A stretch of DNA of 51,278 bases, taken from NCBI GenBank assembly GCA_029251265.1, contig JAQXDR010000085.1, positions 1 through 51,278 on the forward strand, in the 5' to 3' direction. The notes under the pieces are model-generated. The model had not been told where the DNA came from, did no database searches, and worked only from the letters and a program-made list of their open reading frames with translations. This document shows positions 8,890-17,984 of this stretch, one piece after another; the stretch's first letter is position 1, and every line of letters starts with the position of its first letter. The translations under genes were made by a program, and so were the position numbers. This stretch comes from Pseudoprimorskyibacter sp. (GTDB taxonomy: Bacteria > Pseudomonadota > Alphaproteobacteria > Rhodobacterales > Rhodobacteraceae).

Positions 8890-9267
8890 TCCAAAATTTC
8901 ATGCGTTGTCTAATAACCAATAAAAATCACATACTCGAAACTGCGCGGCAAACTAAACGCGTATTCTAACATATTGTCAGCTTCAGATTTAACGGCCTAG
9001 TCTCTTTTTGTTCAAGTGAGGAAGCTATGAAACTGAGCAAGCATTCGCAACATTTTGCGTAAAAAAGATAGGTGCTTTTTATCTTACGGGTAGAAATAAC
9101 CGTATGGAGTGCGCGAACAGTATGTCCTCTGGTCGGCCCATATCTCCAGGTTGTCACACATCAAACTCGGGTCTGGGGTCTTTTCCTTTACATCCGCTTG
9201 GTCTATGCGCGACGTGTGCTACAGCGCCCAGAGCGCAATAGACGCAAACCGCAAAAGGAGACCCAAG
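8890..9267. other. 378-base intergenic region upstream of asd and capD-like gene
   Basis: This divergent interval must carry the promoters of the sugar dehydratase (minus) and asd (plus). The dehydratase side is AT-rich. I see no RNA gene or well-formed operator. The frame of asd is open upstream to 9109, but that extension lacks a ribosome site and any similarity to the enzyme. Confidence 0.4.
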
Positions 9268-10290
9268 ATGGGCTACAAGGTCGTCGTCGTTGGCGCCACG
9301 GGCAACGTGGGCCGCGAGATGCTAAATATTCTGGTCGAACGCCAGTTCCCAATTGATGAGATTGCGGCGGTTGCGTCACGCAAATCGCTTGGCACCGAAG
9401 TAACCTTCGGCGAGACGACCTTGAAAACAAAAGATCTCGACGCGTTCGATTTTTCTGGCTGGGATATTGCGCTGTTTGCTGTGGGCTCTGGACCCACAAA
9501 AACTTATGCACCAAAGGCCGCCGCCGCTGGCTGTGTGGTGATTGATAATAGTTCGCTCTATCGGTACCATCCCGCAGTTCCCTTGATTGTGCCCGAAGTG
9601 AACCCAGAAGCGATCCACGGCTACGCCAAAAAGAACATCATAGCCAACCCCAACTGTTCAACAGCGCAAATGGTGGTCGCCCTTAAACCTTTACATGACC
9701 GCGCACGGATCAAACGGGTGGTGGTCAGCACCTATCAATCTGTGTCCGGTGCGGGAAAAGAGGGTATGGATGAGCTTTGGGATCAGACCAAAGCGATCTA
9801 CAATCCCGTAACAGACGTGCCACCGGCCAAGTTTCAAAAACAGATCGCATTTAATGTCATTCCGCATATCGATGACTTTATGGATGACGGCTCGACCAAA
9901 GAAGAATGGAAGATGGTGGCCGAAACGAAAAAAATCGTGGACACCAAAATCAAAATTACAGCAACTTGTGTGCGTGTACCGGTCTTTGTGGGTCATTCAG
10001 AAGCCATCAACATTGAATTCGAAGACTTCCTTGATGAGGATGAAGCACGCGACATCCTTCGCGAAGCACCCGGTATAATGGTCATTGATAAGCGCGAAGC
10101 CGGCGGATACGTCACGCCCATTGAATGCGTTGGGGACTTTGCGACCTTTATCAGCCGCATCCGTCAAGACAGCACGATCGACAATGGTCTTAACCTATGG
10201 TGCGTCAGTGACAACTTACGAAAGGGCGCGGCGTTGAATGCTGTACAGATCGCAGAGCTTCTGGGCCGTGAGATTCTGAAAAAAGGCTGA
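9268..10290 (+). CDS. asd: Aspartate-semialdehyde dehydrogenase
   Basis: Asd reduces aspartyl phosphate to aspartate semialdehyde with NADPH, the branch point to lysine, threonine and methionine. The 340-residue product starts MGYKVVVVGATGNVGREML (NADP-binding GxxGxxG). It carries the active-site cysteine in NPNCSTAQM (Cys130) and the substrate-binding stretch around YQSVSGAGKEGMDEL. The ATG at 9268 has a perfect AAAGGAG site 7 bases upstream. It is a lone gene; the hairpin at 10357-10393 probably ends its transcript. Length fits the proteobacterial family. Confidence 0.95.
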   Translation: MGYKVVVVGATGNVGREMLNILVERQFPIDEIAAVASRKSLGTEVTFGETTLKTKDLDAFDFSGWDIALFAVGSGPTKTYAPKAAAAGCVVIDNSSLYRYHPAVPLIVPEVNPEAIHGYAKKNIIANPNCSTAQMVVALKPLHDRARIKRVVVSTYQSVSGAGKEGMDELWDQTKAIYNPVTDVPPAKFQKQIAFNVIPHIDDFMDDGSTKEEWKMVAETKKIVDTKIKITATCVRVPVFVGHSEAINIEFEDFLDEDEARDILREAPGIMVIDKREAGGYVTPIECVGDFATFISRIRQDSTIDNGLNLWCVSDNLRKGAALNAVQIAELLGREILKKG

Positions 10291-10356
10291 TTTCAAGAGT
10301 TAAGCGAGCATAATCAATCTTCGCGCTGGCTACACTGTGTCTGAGCCATTAACCCG

Positions 10357-10393
10357 CTTCGACGACTCTCGCTTACTGCCAGAGCCGTCGAAG
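10357..10393. terminator. Inverted repeat between convergent asd and carbonic anhydrase genes
   Basis: CTTCGACGACTCT and AGAGCCGTCGAAG are 13-base arms with one mismatch around an 11-base loop. The position, between two converging genes, fits a bidirectional terminator, although no T-run is present. A short open frame that spans it (10337-10561) is probably not a gene. Confidence 0.5.
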
Positions 10394-10474
10394 TCGCACA
10401 GCATCGGACCCTTGAGTAAAACAGATCAAAATCCGTTGGCGATTGATCTTTTGAAATGTCTCAAACTCGCCGGA

Positions 10475-11122
10475 TTACAGCCGTTCAAAGTTACCAGACG
10501 ATGGGTTCCAATGTTCGACATCACCACTGCCAATATCAATCCAAAGCCCATGCAAGCTTAGCCCACCCGCCTCGACAGCGTCAGCCACAAACGGAAAGCT
10601 CATCAGGTTTTCCAGCGAAACAAGAACACCTTCTTTTTCGAGGGCACGCGCAGTATTTTTGGGATTGCGCGCCGTCACGCGATCATATCCGGGGCGCAGG
10701 ATATCAATCCATCGCCCGACAAAGCTGGTTTCCGCCTCGAGCTGCGGCGCATTGCCCGAACACATATCAACGCAGCCCTGCACGCCACCACAACTGGAAT
10801 GCCCTAGAACCACCACATGCGCGACCTTCAAAGCAGTCACTGCGTATTCGACAGCAGCGCTTGTACCGTGATGGGCCGCGTCCGGTGCAAAAGGGGGCAC
10901 AAGATTTGCAATATTGCGATGTATAAAGAATTCACCTGGATCAGCGCCAAAAATCTGTGTTGAATTCACCCGACTGTCGCAACACGAAATCATCATCACA
11001 CGAGGATGCTGTCCTTCGCGCGCAAGATGCCGAAACCAAGCCTCGTTTGTAGTATACTGTGTGGCTTTCCAACCATGATACCGCTGGACAAGATAGTTGG
11101 GCAAAGGGCGCGCTGAATTCAT
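10475..11122 (-). CDS. Beta-class carbonic anhydrase
   Basis: A 215-residue beta-carbonic anhydrase, which interconverts CO2 and bicarbonate in the cytoplasm. The zinc ligands are visible: Cys47 in SCCDSR, His108 and Cys111 in LGHSSCGGV; Asp49 and Arg51 form the catalytic dyad of the CxDxR motif. The length is typical. It ends convergent with asd. A conserved-looking HPt-like gene begins on the other strand about 140 bases from its start. Confidence 0.93.
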   Translation of the reverse strand: MNSARPLPNYLVQRYHGWKATQYTTNEAWFRHLAREGQHPRVMMISCCDSRVNSTQIFGADPGEFFIHRNIANLVPPFAPDAAHHGTSAAVEYAVTALKVAHVVVLGHSSCGGVQGCVDMCSGNAPQLEAETSFVGRWIDILRPGYDRVTARNPKNTARALEKEGVLVSLENLMSFPFVADAVEAGGLSLHGLWIDIGSGDVEHWNPSSGNFERL

Positions 11123-11260
11123 AGTGGGATCTCCAAGCCAACAATTTGCTTGGGTTTACGTCAAAACCGTTTTGAATTCAAAGTACAAATTCTTTGCGTG
11201 CTAACCTTTTCAGAAGTCCCTTGATGCAGACTCCGCGTGGTGGAGAGAAAAGGGAAAACC

Positions 11261-11644
11261 GTGGTGAAACAGGTAGTGGTCCTAGCCGTCCAAGAGCGGG
11301 CACGCTTGGACGATGAACAACTCAGAGTTCTAAACGCGCATCTGGGTACAGATGTTGCTGAGGATGTCATATGTCGGGCTCTGGAAGAGCTTGCGGTCCG
11401 GTTATCGGTCATTGAAAGAGCCTGTAAGCAAAAAGATCGTTCGAATATTCGAAAAAATGCACGTGCGCTTGCATCAGTCGCGCGACAAATAGGCATGGTG
11501 GGACTGACCAGCGTTGCCACAGATGTGGCCCGTTGCATCAAGGATACAGATGATATTGCCATGGCTGCCATCGTGGCGCGGTTGATACGGGTCGGAGAGA
11601 CCTCTTTGACAGCAATCTGGGATTTTCAGGATAAGAGAATTTGA
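11261..11644 (+). CDS. Small helical protein resembling a degenerate HPt domain
   Basis: About 127 residues, mostly helical and soluble. The stretch RALASVARQIGMVGL lines up with the HPt phosphotransfer motif (HxLKGxxxxxG), but Arg stands where the phosphorylated His would be. It may therefore be a histidine-less HPt-like scaffold or an unrelated helical bundle; this is inference from one motif. The start is uncertain: GTG codons at 11237, 11261 and 11264 are all in frame, and I prefer 11261 because AAAAGGG sits about 6 bases upstream. Downstream is pepA with its own ribosome site about 90 bases away, possibly in the same transcript. Confidence 0.6.
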   Translation: MVKQVVVLAVQERARLDDEQLRVLNAHLGTDVAEDVICRALEELAVRLSVIERACKQKDRSNIRKNARALASVARQIGMVGLTSVATDVARCIKDTDDIAMAAIVARLIRVGETSLTAIWDFQDKRI

Positions 11645-11737
11645 GTGCCTTGCCCGACCAAATCATGGATTGAAGGGCTTGCGATGGGGAAAGGATGAGC
11701 TAGGCTCGCGTCAAACATACACCGCGAAGGAGCCTCC

Positions 11738-13117
11738 ATGACCCTACGATTTGCCGCGCCAGAGACAAGCGCCCTCCCCGTGCAGGTCGTCTCGACCCAA
11801 GACCTGATGTCATGGCGCACCAGCCTGTCCTCGTCACACGAGGCCTGGGTAACAGCCTCGGGCTTTTCCGGCGCAATCGGTGAATGTGTCCTACTGCCGG
11901 GGCAGGACGGGACGCCGGTACAGGCGGCAATTGGCTATGGATCTGCACAAACCCGCAAACGCGGCAGATTTGCCTTGGCTGCGGCTGCGGCGCGTTTGCC
12001 CAAAGGTGTGTATCACATCGAAAACTTCCCAACAGAGCGCGCAGAAGAAGAAGCGCTCGGATGGCTTTTGACCGGCTATGCCTTTGATCGTTATCGCGCG
12101 CAGTCGCGGGGCCATGCCGAGCTGGTTGCCCCGCAAGGTATGGACGCCACGCGCATAGAATCCATGGCCGCAGCAGAGGCTTTGACGCGCGATCTGATCA
12201 ACACGCCCGCGTCAGATATGGGACCAACAGCGCTTGAAGCAGCTGCACATGCCTTGGCACAAGAATTTGGCGCCACGATGAAGGTCACGCGTGGTGACGA
12301 TTTGTTGGCTGAAAACTATCCAATGATCCATGCGGTAGGGCGTGCCGCCGCAGACGCCCCGCGCCTGATTGAGATGACTTGGGGACATGACGGCCCGCTT
12401 CTGTCCTTGGTTGGCAAGGGTGTTTGTTTTGACACCGGCGGACTGAATCTGAAACCCGGCGCCTCGATGGGGCTGATGAAAAAGGACATGGGCGGTTCTG
12501 CCAATGTTTTGGGACTGGCCCGTATGATCATGGCCGCAGACTGGCCGATCCGCCTGCAGGTCCTCATCCCGGCTGTCGAAAATGCCGTCAGCGGCAATAG
12601 CTTTCGCCCACAAGATATTCTGACATCGCGAAAGGGTCTGACAGTTGAAATCAACAACACCGACGCCGAAGGCCGTTTGGTACTGGCTGATGCCTTGGCA
12701 CGCGCAGACGAAGGCAAACCAGATTTAATCCTGTCCATGGCGACCCTGACCGGCGCGGCGCGGGTTGCCGTCGGTCCTGATATCGCCCCCTTTTTTACAG
12801 ACCATAGTGGTCTTGCGGCCAGCTTAATGTCTGCCGGAGATGCGATGGCAGACCCGGTCTGGCAATTGCCCTTTCACGCCCCTTACGAAGCCCGGATAGA
12901 ACCCGGCATTGCCGATCTTGACAATGCACCATCAGGAGGAATGGCAGGTGCAATCACTGCGGCTTTGTTCTTGCGCCGATTTGTCGAACACGCCCCCTAT
13001 GCACATTTTGATGTATACGGCTGGCAACCAACACCCGCACCGGCGCGCACCAAGGGCGGTCTTGGTCAGGGTGCGCGTGCATTATTTGAGGCTGTGCCGT
13101 CTGTCTTGGGCATATAG
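11738..13117 (+). CDS. M17 leucyl aminopeptidase family protein
   Basis: A 459-residue M17 cytosol aminopeptidase, which removes N-terminal residues from peptides using two metal ions. The metal and catalytic region is intact: KGVCFDTGGLNLKPGASM around residue 227, KKDMGGSAN, and the signature NTDAEGRLVL around residue 306. The N-terminal 150 residues are the variable domain. It is a little shorter than E. coli PepA (about 500). The ATG has an AAGGAG site. The NlpC/P60 gene follows after about 270 bases on the same strand; this peptidase pair probably handles peptide turnover, including muropeptides (inference from adjacency). Confidence 0.92.
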   Translation: MTLRFAAPETSALPVQVVSTQDLMSWRTSLSSSHEAWVTASGFSGAIGECVLLPGQDGTPVQAAIGYGSAQTRKRGRFALAAAAARLPKGVYHIENFPTERAEEEALGWLLTGYAFDRYRAQSRGHAELVAPQGMDATRIESMAAAEALTRDLINTPASDMGPTALEAAAHALAQEFGATMKVTRGDDLLAENYPMIHAVGRAAADAPRLIEMTWGHDGPLLSLVGKGVCFDTGGLNLKPGASMGLMKKDMGGSANVLGLARMIMAADWPIRLQVLIPAVENAVSGNSFRPQDILTSRKGLTVEINNTDAEGRLVLADALARADEGKPDLILSMATLTGAARVAVGPDIAPFFTDHSGLAASLMSAGDAMADPVWQLPFHAPYEARIEPGIADLDNAPSGGMAGAITAALFLRRFVEHAPYAHFDVYGWQPTPAPARTKGGLGQGARALFEAVPSVLGI

Positions 13118-13391
13118 ACACTGCCGCCAGCGCCTTGAACAATTAGGCATAATCCTTGGGGGCCGGACGGCCTTGCTCCGAAGGATTGGCCAGTTCACTG
13201 GCGAAGATTAATTGGCGCCGAAAGAGCTGTCTCATTTGCTGCGTCATCAAAATGGATAGGGACATCACATAAAACCCCTTTACCTACTAAAAAGCGACTG
13301 AATTTTACCATTGTGACAACCACAAGCACCACGTTGCCTTCTGAACCCGAGTTCGAATTCCACGACACTTCAACCTGAAAGCCGTTCCTGC

Positions 13392-14225
13392 ATGACCGAC
13401 CCGCGCCTGTTGTTTGCTCTTCCCGAGATTGCCCATATTTCTCTGCGGGGCCGCGTCCCGGCGCGTCAGTTTGCCGGAGGAGCGCTGCACAAGGTCGTTT
13501 GCACAACTGCCGGATTATACGCCACGCTCGACGGCACAGTCCTGCAGCGCGAGATCCTGTATGGGCACCGTGTCCGCAGTCTTCCTTTCGGAGATGCGCA
13601 TCGCGTATTCGCAAGAGACGAAACCACCGGATACGTCGGATTTGTGAGCCGCCAACAGCTTGGCTCTTGGACTGCGCCAACCCATCGCGTGGCCGCACGT
13701 GCCACGCTTGCATTCACTGCACCAGATTTCAAATCCTCTGTGGCCATGCAGATGTCTCTTGGGGCACATCTGCACATTGTCGATGTAACCGACCGCTACA
13801 GTCGTACGGTCGATGGCCAGTATGTGATGTCAGATCATCTCGTTCCCATTGATCAACCCGAACAGGATGCTGCGGCTGTGGCAGAACGCTGCATTGGCGC
13901 GCCCTATCTTTGGGGTGGCAACAGCAGTTTCGGTCTGGACTGTTCGGGTCTTATCTCATTGGCTTTAGGCGGCTGCGGACGATTGGTGCCCGGCGACAGC
14001 GATCTGCAGCAAACCGCCTTTGGCCCCCCCCTGCCGGACGCAACACCGTTTAAGCGCGGCGATCTGCTCTTTTGGAAGGGCCATGTGGCAATGATGGTTG
14101 ATGCAGATACGTTGATACATGCCAATGCGCATCATATGGCCGTAACCTGCGAACCCGTGCAAAGCGCGACAAAGCGCATCCATCACAAAGGCCATGGCAG
14201 TATCATCGCACATGTGCGCCCTTAG
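13392..14225 (+). CDS. NlpC/P60 family cysteine peptidase
   Basis: A 277-residue C40-family peptidase that would cleave gamma-D-Glu to diamino-acid bonds in peptidoglycan peptides. The catalytic residues are visible: Cys184 in FGLDCSGLI, His231 in KGHVAMMVD and His243 in LIHANAH. The N-terminal 150 residues are consistent with tandem SH3-like binding domains (DGTVLQREILYGHRV, then LGAHLHIVD). There is no signal peptide, so it is likely cytoplasmic and involved in muropeptide recycling, as in the dipeptidyl-peptidase VI-like members. The ribosome site is weak. It lies downstream of the M17 aminopeptidase. Confidence 0.88.
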   Translation: MTDPRLLFALPEIAHISLRGRVPARQFAGGALHKVVCTTAGLYATLDGTVLQREILYGHRVRSLPFGDAHRVFARDETTGYVGFVSRQQLGSWTAPTHRVAARATLAFTAPDFKSSVAMQMSLGAHLHIVDVTDRYSRTVDGQYVMSDHLVPIDQPEQDAAAVAERCIGAPYLWGGNSSFGLDCSGLISLALGGCGRLVPGDSDLQQTAFGPPLPDATPFKRGDLLFWKGHVAMMVDADTLIHANAHHMAVTCEPVQSATKRIHHKGHGSIIAHVRP

Positions 14226-14366
14226 ATTAAAAGCGGGACAGGATGACATAATCCGCTGGACGGGTCCTGCATCGTGCCGCATTCTTTTCCCCAACAGCGA
14301 CCTGGCGAAGCGCAGCCTGCAAACATCCAGCGTCGCATTACCTGAACCTTAAAAACCGGAGCCGAC

Positions 14367-15323
14367 ATGAGCGATCCTTTTTTCCATCCGATTTCGGGGT
14401 TTGACCTGCCCCGATTTGCAGGCGTGCCAAGCTTTATGCGCCTGCCTGTCGTCACACCGGACCACGCGCGATTTAAAGATGTCCAGATCGGACTGGTCGG
14501 CGTGCCTTGGGACAGTGGGACAACCAACCGTCCGGGGCCACGTCACGGGCCGCGCCAATTGCGCGACGCCTCAACCATGATCAGGGCCCAGCACCCTGTG
14601 ACCGGTCAACGTCCCTTTGAAACAGTGACTTGCGCCGATCTGGGAGACGTTGGTCCAAACCCTGCGGATATTCACGACAGCATGACCCGTATAACCGAAT
14701 TCTACAGCAACTTGGTCACAACAGGCATTCGCCCCCTGACCGCTGGCGGGGACCATCTGACCAGTTTGCCTGTTCTCCGCGCGCTTGCCGCAGAGTCCCC
14801 ATTGGGCATGATCCATTTCGATAGCCACACCGACCTCTTTCATAGTTACTTCGGAGGGACCATGTACACCCACGGCACACCCTTCCGCCGCGCCGTGGAA
14901 GAAGGACTGCTAGACCCCAAACGGGTTGTTCAAATCGGCATTCGCGGTACAGCCTACGATTTCGAGGATCGCGATTTTGCCAAAGCTGTCGGCATCCGCA
15001 TCATTACAATCGAAGAATATTTCGAAAGAGGGTATGCAGACGTAATGCAAGAAGCCCGCGAGATTGTGGGCAACCATGCGACCTACATCAGCTATGATAT
15101 CGACTTCGTCGACCCGACTTTTGCGCCCGGGACCGGCACACCCGAAGTTGGTGGCCCAAACAGTTATGAAGCTCTCGCCGTGGTACGCGCGCTGCACGGC
15201 CTGAATATTGTGGGCGCAGACATGGTAGAGGTTTCTCCGCCATTCGATGCATCGGGAAACACCGCTTTTCTCGGCGTCTCCATCATGTTTGAACTTCTAT
15301 GCGCAATGACGGCGCAAACATAG
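14367..15323 (+). CDS. speB: Agmatinase / ureohydrolase family enzyme
   Basis: A 318-residue ureohydrolase with the dimanganese site complete: GGDH (His130), HFDSHTD (Asp152, His154, Asp156) and YDIDFVDP (Asp244, Asp246). SpeB-type enzymes hydrolyse agmatine to putrescine and urea; related guanidino-acid hydrolases share these motifs, so the substrate is likely but not proven. Ser replaces the common Ala in DSHTD. The gene sits between the NlpC/P60 peptidase and a convergent DUF2834 gene, with a clear hairpin just after its stop. No speA or spermidine synthase is nearby. Confidence 0.85.
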   Translation: MSDPFFHPISGFDLPRFAGVPSFMRLPVVTPDHARFKDVQIGLVGVPWDSGTTNRPGPRHGPRQLRDASTMIRAQHPVTGQRPFETVTCADLGDVGPNPADIHDSMTRITEFYSNLVTTGIRPLTAGGDHLTSLPVLRALAAESPLGMIHFDSHTDLFHSYFGGTMYTHGTPFRRAVEEGLLDPKRVVQIGIRGTAYDFEDRDFAKAVGIRIITIEEYFERGYADVMQEAREIVGNHATYISYDIDFVDPTFAPGTGTPEVGGPNSYEALAVVRALHGLNIVGADMVEVSPPFDASGNTAFLGVSIMFELLCAMTAQT

Positions 15324-15329
15324 CTCAGA

Positions 15330-15362
15330 CCCTTGGCCACAACACGGTGTTTCGGCCAAGGG
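15330..15362. terminator. Bidirectional hairpin between speB and DUF2834 gene
   Basis: A perfect 9-base inverted repeat, CCCTTGGCC and GGCCAAGGG, with a 15-base loop starts 6 bases after the speB stop and ends just before the stop of the converging DUF2834 gene. The flanking sequence on the plus side is CTTTGTGATT, a weak T tract. Confidence 0.65.
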
Positions 15363-15370
15363 CTTTGTGA

Positions 15371-15685
15371 TTATAAAGGCCGCGTTCGCAAAAACAGATA
15401 CAGGGGCAGCCCGCAGCTGACGCCGATGCAGAAAGTGGCTGGTATTGCAATCAAGCTTAACCAGTTGCGTCGCACCCATACCTCGGCCAAAATCCACAAT
15501 GTCAGGGCGATAGCCGCAATGGTCAGGTCCCAAACCAACCCAGACGTGGCGTCATTGACATACCAAGCGTCGATCATCGGACCCAGTGCCCAGCCTTCTG
15601 CCTGAAACCATGCCACAAAATACCACATGGGATGCACCGCACCCCATATTGCCAAAGCCAGGTACAAGAACCGAAGCGCGCTCAT
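15371..15685 (-). CDS. DUF2834 family membrane protein
   Basis: A 104-residue membrane protein with three predicted segments: FLYLALAIWGAVHPMWYFVAWF, then LVWDLTIAAIALTLWILAE, then LSLIAIPATFCIGVSCGLPLYLF. The pattern, with a lumenal loop holding DATSGLVWDL, is that of DUF2834. Function unknown. Its ATG overlaps the stop of the lipoprotein gene by four bases (ATGA), so it is the last gene of an argH-lipoprotein-DUF2834 operon and probably translationally coupled. Confidence 0.85.
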   Translation of the reverse strand: MSALRFLYLALAIWGAVHPMWYFVAWFQAEGWALGPMIDAWYVNDATSGLVWDLTIAAIALTLWILAEVWVRRNWLSLIAIPATFCIGVSCGLPLYLFLRTRPL

Positions 15686-15855
15686 AACCCCACACCGATC
15701 TTAAGGTTGCCGCGTGTCAGACCAAGGTTAGCCTTGGTCGAAACACCATCGGGGTCAATCGTGATCTGCGTATTTAGCGACGGCCGTATTGGTGCGCCAT
15801 CAACTCCACATCCCACAAGTAATAACAATCCGGTCAGTGCGAAAAGAATTTTCAT
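15682..15855 (-). CDS. Small lipoprotein following argH
   Basis: A 57-residue protein starting [20 protein letters not shown]: a lipoprotein signal with the lipobox LVGC and lipidated Cys at about residue 16, then a 40-residue mature part. Its ATG overlaps the argH stop (ATGA) and its own stop overlaps the DUF2834 start in the same way. Tiny lipoproteins between argH and lysA in related bacteria are often annotated as LptM-like; here lysA is absent and DUF2834 follows. I make no functional claim beyond outer-membrane lipoprotein. Confidence 0.8.
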   Translation of the reverse strand: MKILFALTGLLLLVGCGVDGAPIRPSLNTQITIDPDGVSTKANLGLTRGNLKIGVGL

Positions 15856-17243
15856 ACCAATAGGTCCTTCCACCGCGCGACCTGCCTGCGGACTTGATCA
15901 GGGGCAGTGCCGCCATAGCTGCGGCGTGACGCCACAGAATTTTCTACACCCAAAACAGAATAGACCGCGGTAGTGATTTGACCATGGACAGCCTGCATTT
16001 CAGCAAGCGATAAATCCGGCAGATCGCACTCTAACGCTTCGGCCCGAGCGACGAGGCTGCCGGTTACGTGATGCGCCTCGCGAAACGGCAATCCCAATTC
16101 ACGTACCAACCAATCCGCCAGATCGGTGGCGGTGGAAAATCCGCTCGCTGCGGCGGCAGCCAAAGCCGGACGGTTGGCGGTCATGTCGCGCACCATCCCT
16201 TCCATCGCTGCCAAAGCAAGCATGAGCGTATCGGCGGCATCAAAAACCTGTTCTTTGTCTTCTTGCATGTCTTTGGAATAGGCCAGCGGAAGGCCCTTCA
16301 TCACCGTCAAAAGCGCAATATTGGCCCCTACAATCCGTCCGATCTTGGCACGGATCAATTCTGCCGCATCGGGATTTTTTTTCTGCGGCATGATGGACGA
16401 GCCAGTGGAAAACCGATCCGATAACATCACGAACCGAAACTGCGCGGATGACCAGATCACCAGTTCTTCGGCCAAACGGCTCAAATGCATCGCACAGATA
16501 GACGACGCGCCAAGAAACTCGAGCGCAAAGTCGCGATCACTGACCGCATCCAGCGAATTGGCCATGGGGCGGTCAAACCCCAAGGCGTGTGCTGTCATAT
16601 CACGGTCAATGGCGAACCCGGTTCCGGCAAGTGCCGCAGCCCCCAAGGGACATTCATTCATCCGCGCCCGCGCATCCTGAAACCGTGACCGGTCGCGTGC
16701 AAACATTTCAACATAGGCCATCATGTGATGACCCCAGGTCACTGGCTGTGCCGTTTGCAGATGGGTAAAGCCCGGCATAACCCAATCTGCGCCAGCCTCG
16801 GCCTGCCCGAGCAAAGCACGCATCAACGCGGTCAGGCCAGCCTCCACAGCATCGCATTGATCGCGCACCCAAAGCCGGAAATCTGTTGCAACCTGATCAT
16901 TGCGGGATCGCGCCGTATGCAAACGTCCAGCCACTGGCCCGATAATGTCCGTCAGGCGAGATTCAACATTCATATGAATATCTTCAAGCGCTGCCGAAAA
17001 CTCAAAATTTCCCGCCTCGATCTCTGACAATATTGTGAGCAGCCCTTTGCGCATTTGCTCCGCGTCACTACATTCTACGATGCCGGTGGCGGCCAGCATA
17101 GCGGCATGGGCTCTGGATCCAGCAATGTCCTGAGGCGCTAACCTCTGGTCAAAACCGATCGAGGCATTTATCGCCTCCATTATAGCATCGGGACCGGAGG
17201 CAAAGCGGCCACCCCACATCTGGTTTGAGGATTGATTTGACAT
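15852..17243 (-). CDS. argH: Argininosuccinate lyase
   Basis: ArgH splits argininosuccinate into arginine and fumarate in the last step of arginine synthesis. The 463-residue product has the fumarase-superfamily signature [12 protein letters not shown] with the flexible catalytic-serine loop, and the conserved [12 protein letters not shown] and [16 protein letters not shown] blocks. The start at 17243 is supported by [14 protein letters not shown], typical of the family; the longer frame to 17369 is not. The ATG lies 22 bases from the start of the divergent thioredoxin-like gene, so each gene's promoter must lie inside the other. Two four-base overlaps couple it to the genes that follow. Confidence 0.95.
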   Translation of the reverse strand: MSNQSSNQMWGGRFASGPDAIMEAINASIGFDQRLAPQDIAGSRAHAAMLAATGIVECSDAEQMRKGLLTILSEIEAGNFEFSAALEDIHMNVESRLTDIIGPVAGRLHTARSRNDQVATDFRLWVRDQCDAVEAGLTALMRALLGQAEAGADWVMPGFTHLQTAQPVTWGHHMMAYVEMFARDRSRFQDARARMNECPLGAAALAGTGFAIDRDMTAHALGFDRPMANSLDAVSDRDFALEFLGASSICAMHLSRLAEELVIWSSAQFRFVMLSDRFSTGSSIMPQKKNPDAAELIRAKIGRIVGANIALLTVMKGLPLAYSKDMQEDKEQVFDAADTLMLALAAMEGMVRDMTANRPALAAAAASGFSTATDLADWLVRELGLPFREAHHVTGSLVARAEALECDLPDLSLAEMQAVHGQITTAVYSVLGVENSVASRRSYGGTAPDQVRRQVARWKDLLV

Positions 17244-17265
17244 GACGGCACCCTTGAGAGGCAGA

Positions 17266-17820
17266 ATGAAACACTGGACTTTGGCAGTCGTGTATACCGC
17301 GCTGACGGCGCTGGCAATTCCAGCACATGCAGATGTTGGCACTGCAAAGGCTTTACGCGACGGTGACATGCGTAAACTTCAATTCCACGCGTCCACACGC
17401 ACTGTACCAGATACGGAATTCATGACGTTCACAGGCGCCCCGATTACTCTGGACGCTTATGCTGGAAAATGGGTTTTGCTGAATTTCTGGGCCACTTGGT
17501 GCGCCCCTTGCCGCAAAGAAATGCCCATGCTGGCGGACTTGCAAACAGAATTGGGCGGCGACACCTTTGAGGTTGTCACCGTGGCAACCGGACGTAACCC
17601 GCCCCCCGCAATGGAAGCCTTTTTTGACAAAATCGGTGTCACAAATCTGCCCTTATACCGCGACCCCAAGCAAAAACTGGCGCGCGACATGGGAATTCTT
17701 GGCCTGCCCATCACAGTCGTCATTGACCCGAAGGGACATGAGATCGCCCGCCTCAGGGGGGATGCAGACTGGTCCAGCGATAATGCTAAAGACATTCTGC
17801 AAACACTTATTGGGGATTAA
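17266..17820 (+). CDS. TlpA-like exported thioredoxin
   Basis: A 184-residue thioredoxin-fold protein with a signal peptide ([22 protein letters not shown]) and the redox motif WCAPC within [15 protein letters not shown], followed by the cis-proline region [10 protein letters not shown]. This fits TlpA/ResA-type periplasmic disulfide reductases that keep apo-cytochrome or other cysteines reduced. I chose ATG 17266 with GAGAGG upstream; an ATG at 17242 overlaps the argH start codon and would place a hydrophilic extension before the signal. Its partner could be a cytochrome c maturation system elsewhere. Confidence 0.88.
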   Translation: MKHWTLAVVYTALTALAIPAHADVGTAKALRDGDMRKLQFHASTRTVPDTEFMTFTGAPITLDAYAGKWVLLNFWATWCAPCRKEMPMLADLQTELGGDTFEVVTVATGRNPPPAMEAFFDKIGVTNLPLYRDPKQKLARDMGILGLPITVVIDPKGHEIARLRGDADWSSDNAKDILQTLIGD

Positions 17821-17984
17821 GGCAAACCGCCCGACATGGGCCTAGGGTTTGTGGAAGCTCGGACGGGATGTGAGATAACAATGTCAACGCGTGTCCCGCA
17901 TCAGACCATGACCAGTACGCGGCAGGCAGATAGGGCCGTATCGTATTTTGCCTGTTCATGTCCGTGAGCTGGACTGCGCAAACC

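Noticed and set aside
10337-10561. Short plus-strand open frame between asd and carbonic anhydrase
   Set aside because: It crosses the hairpin and the 3' end of the carbonic anhydrase gene, and lacks a ribosome site.
11161-11571. Minus-strand open frame opposite the HPt-like gene
   Set aside because: Its Ser/Arg-rich composition is typical of an antisense shadow, and the plus-strand frame has a ribosome site.
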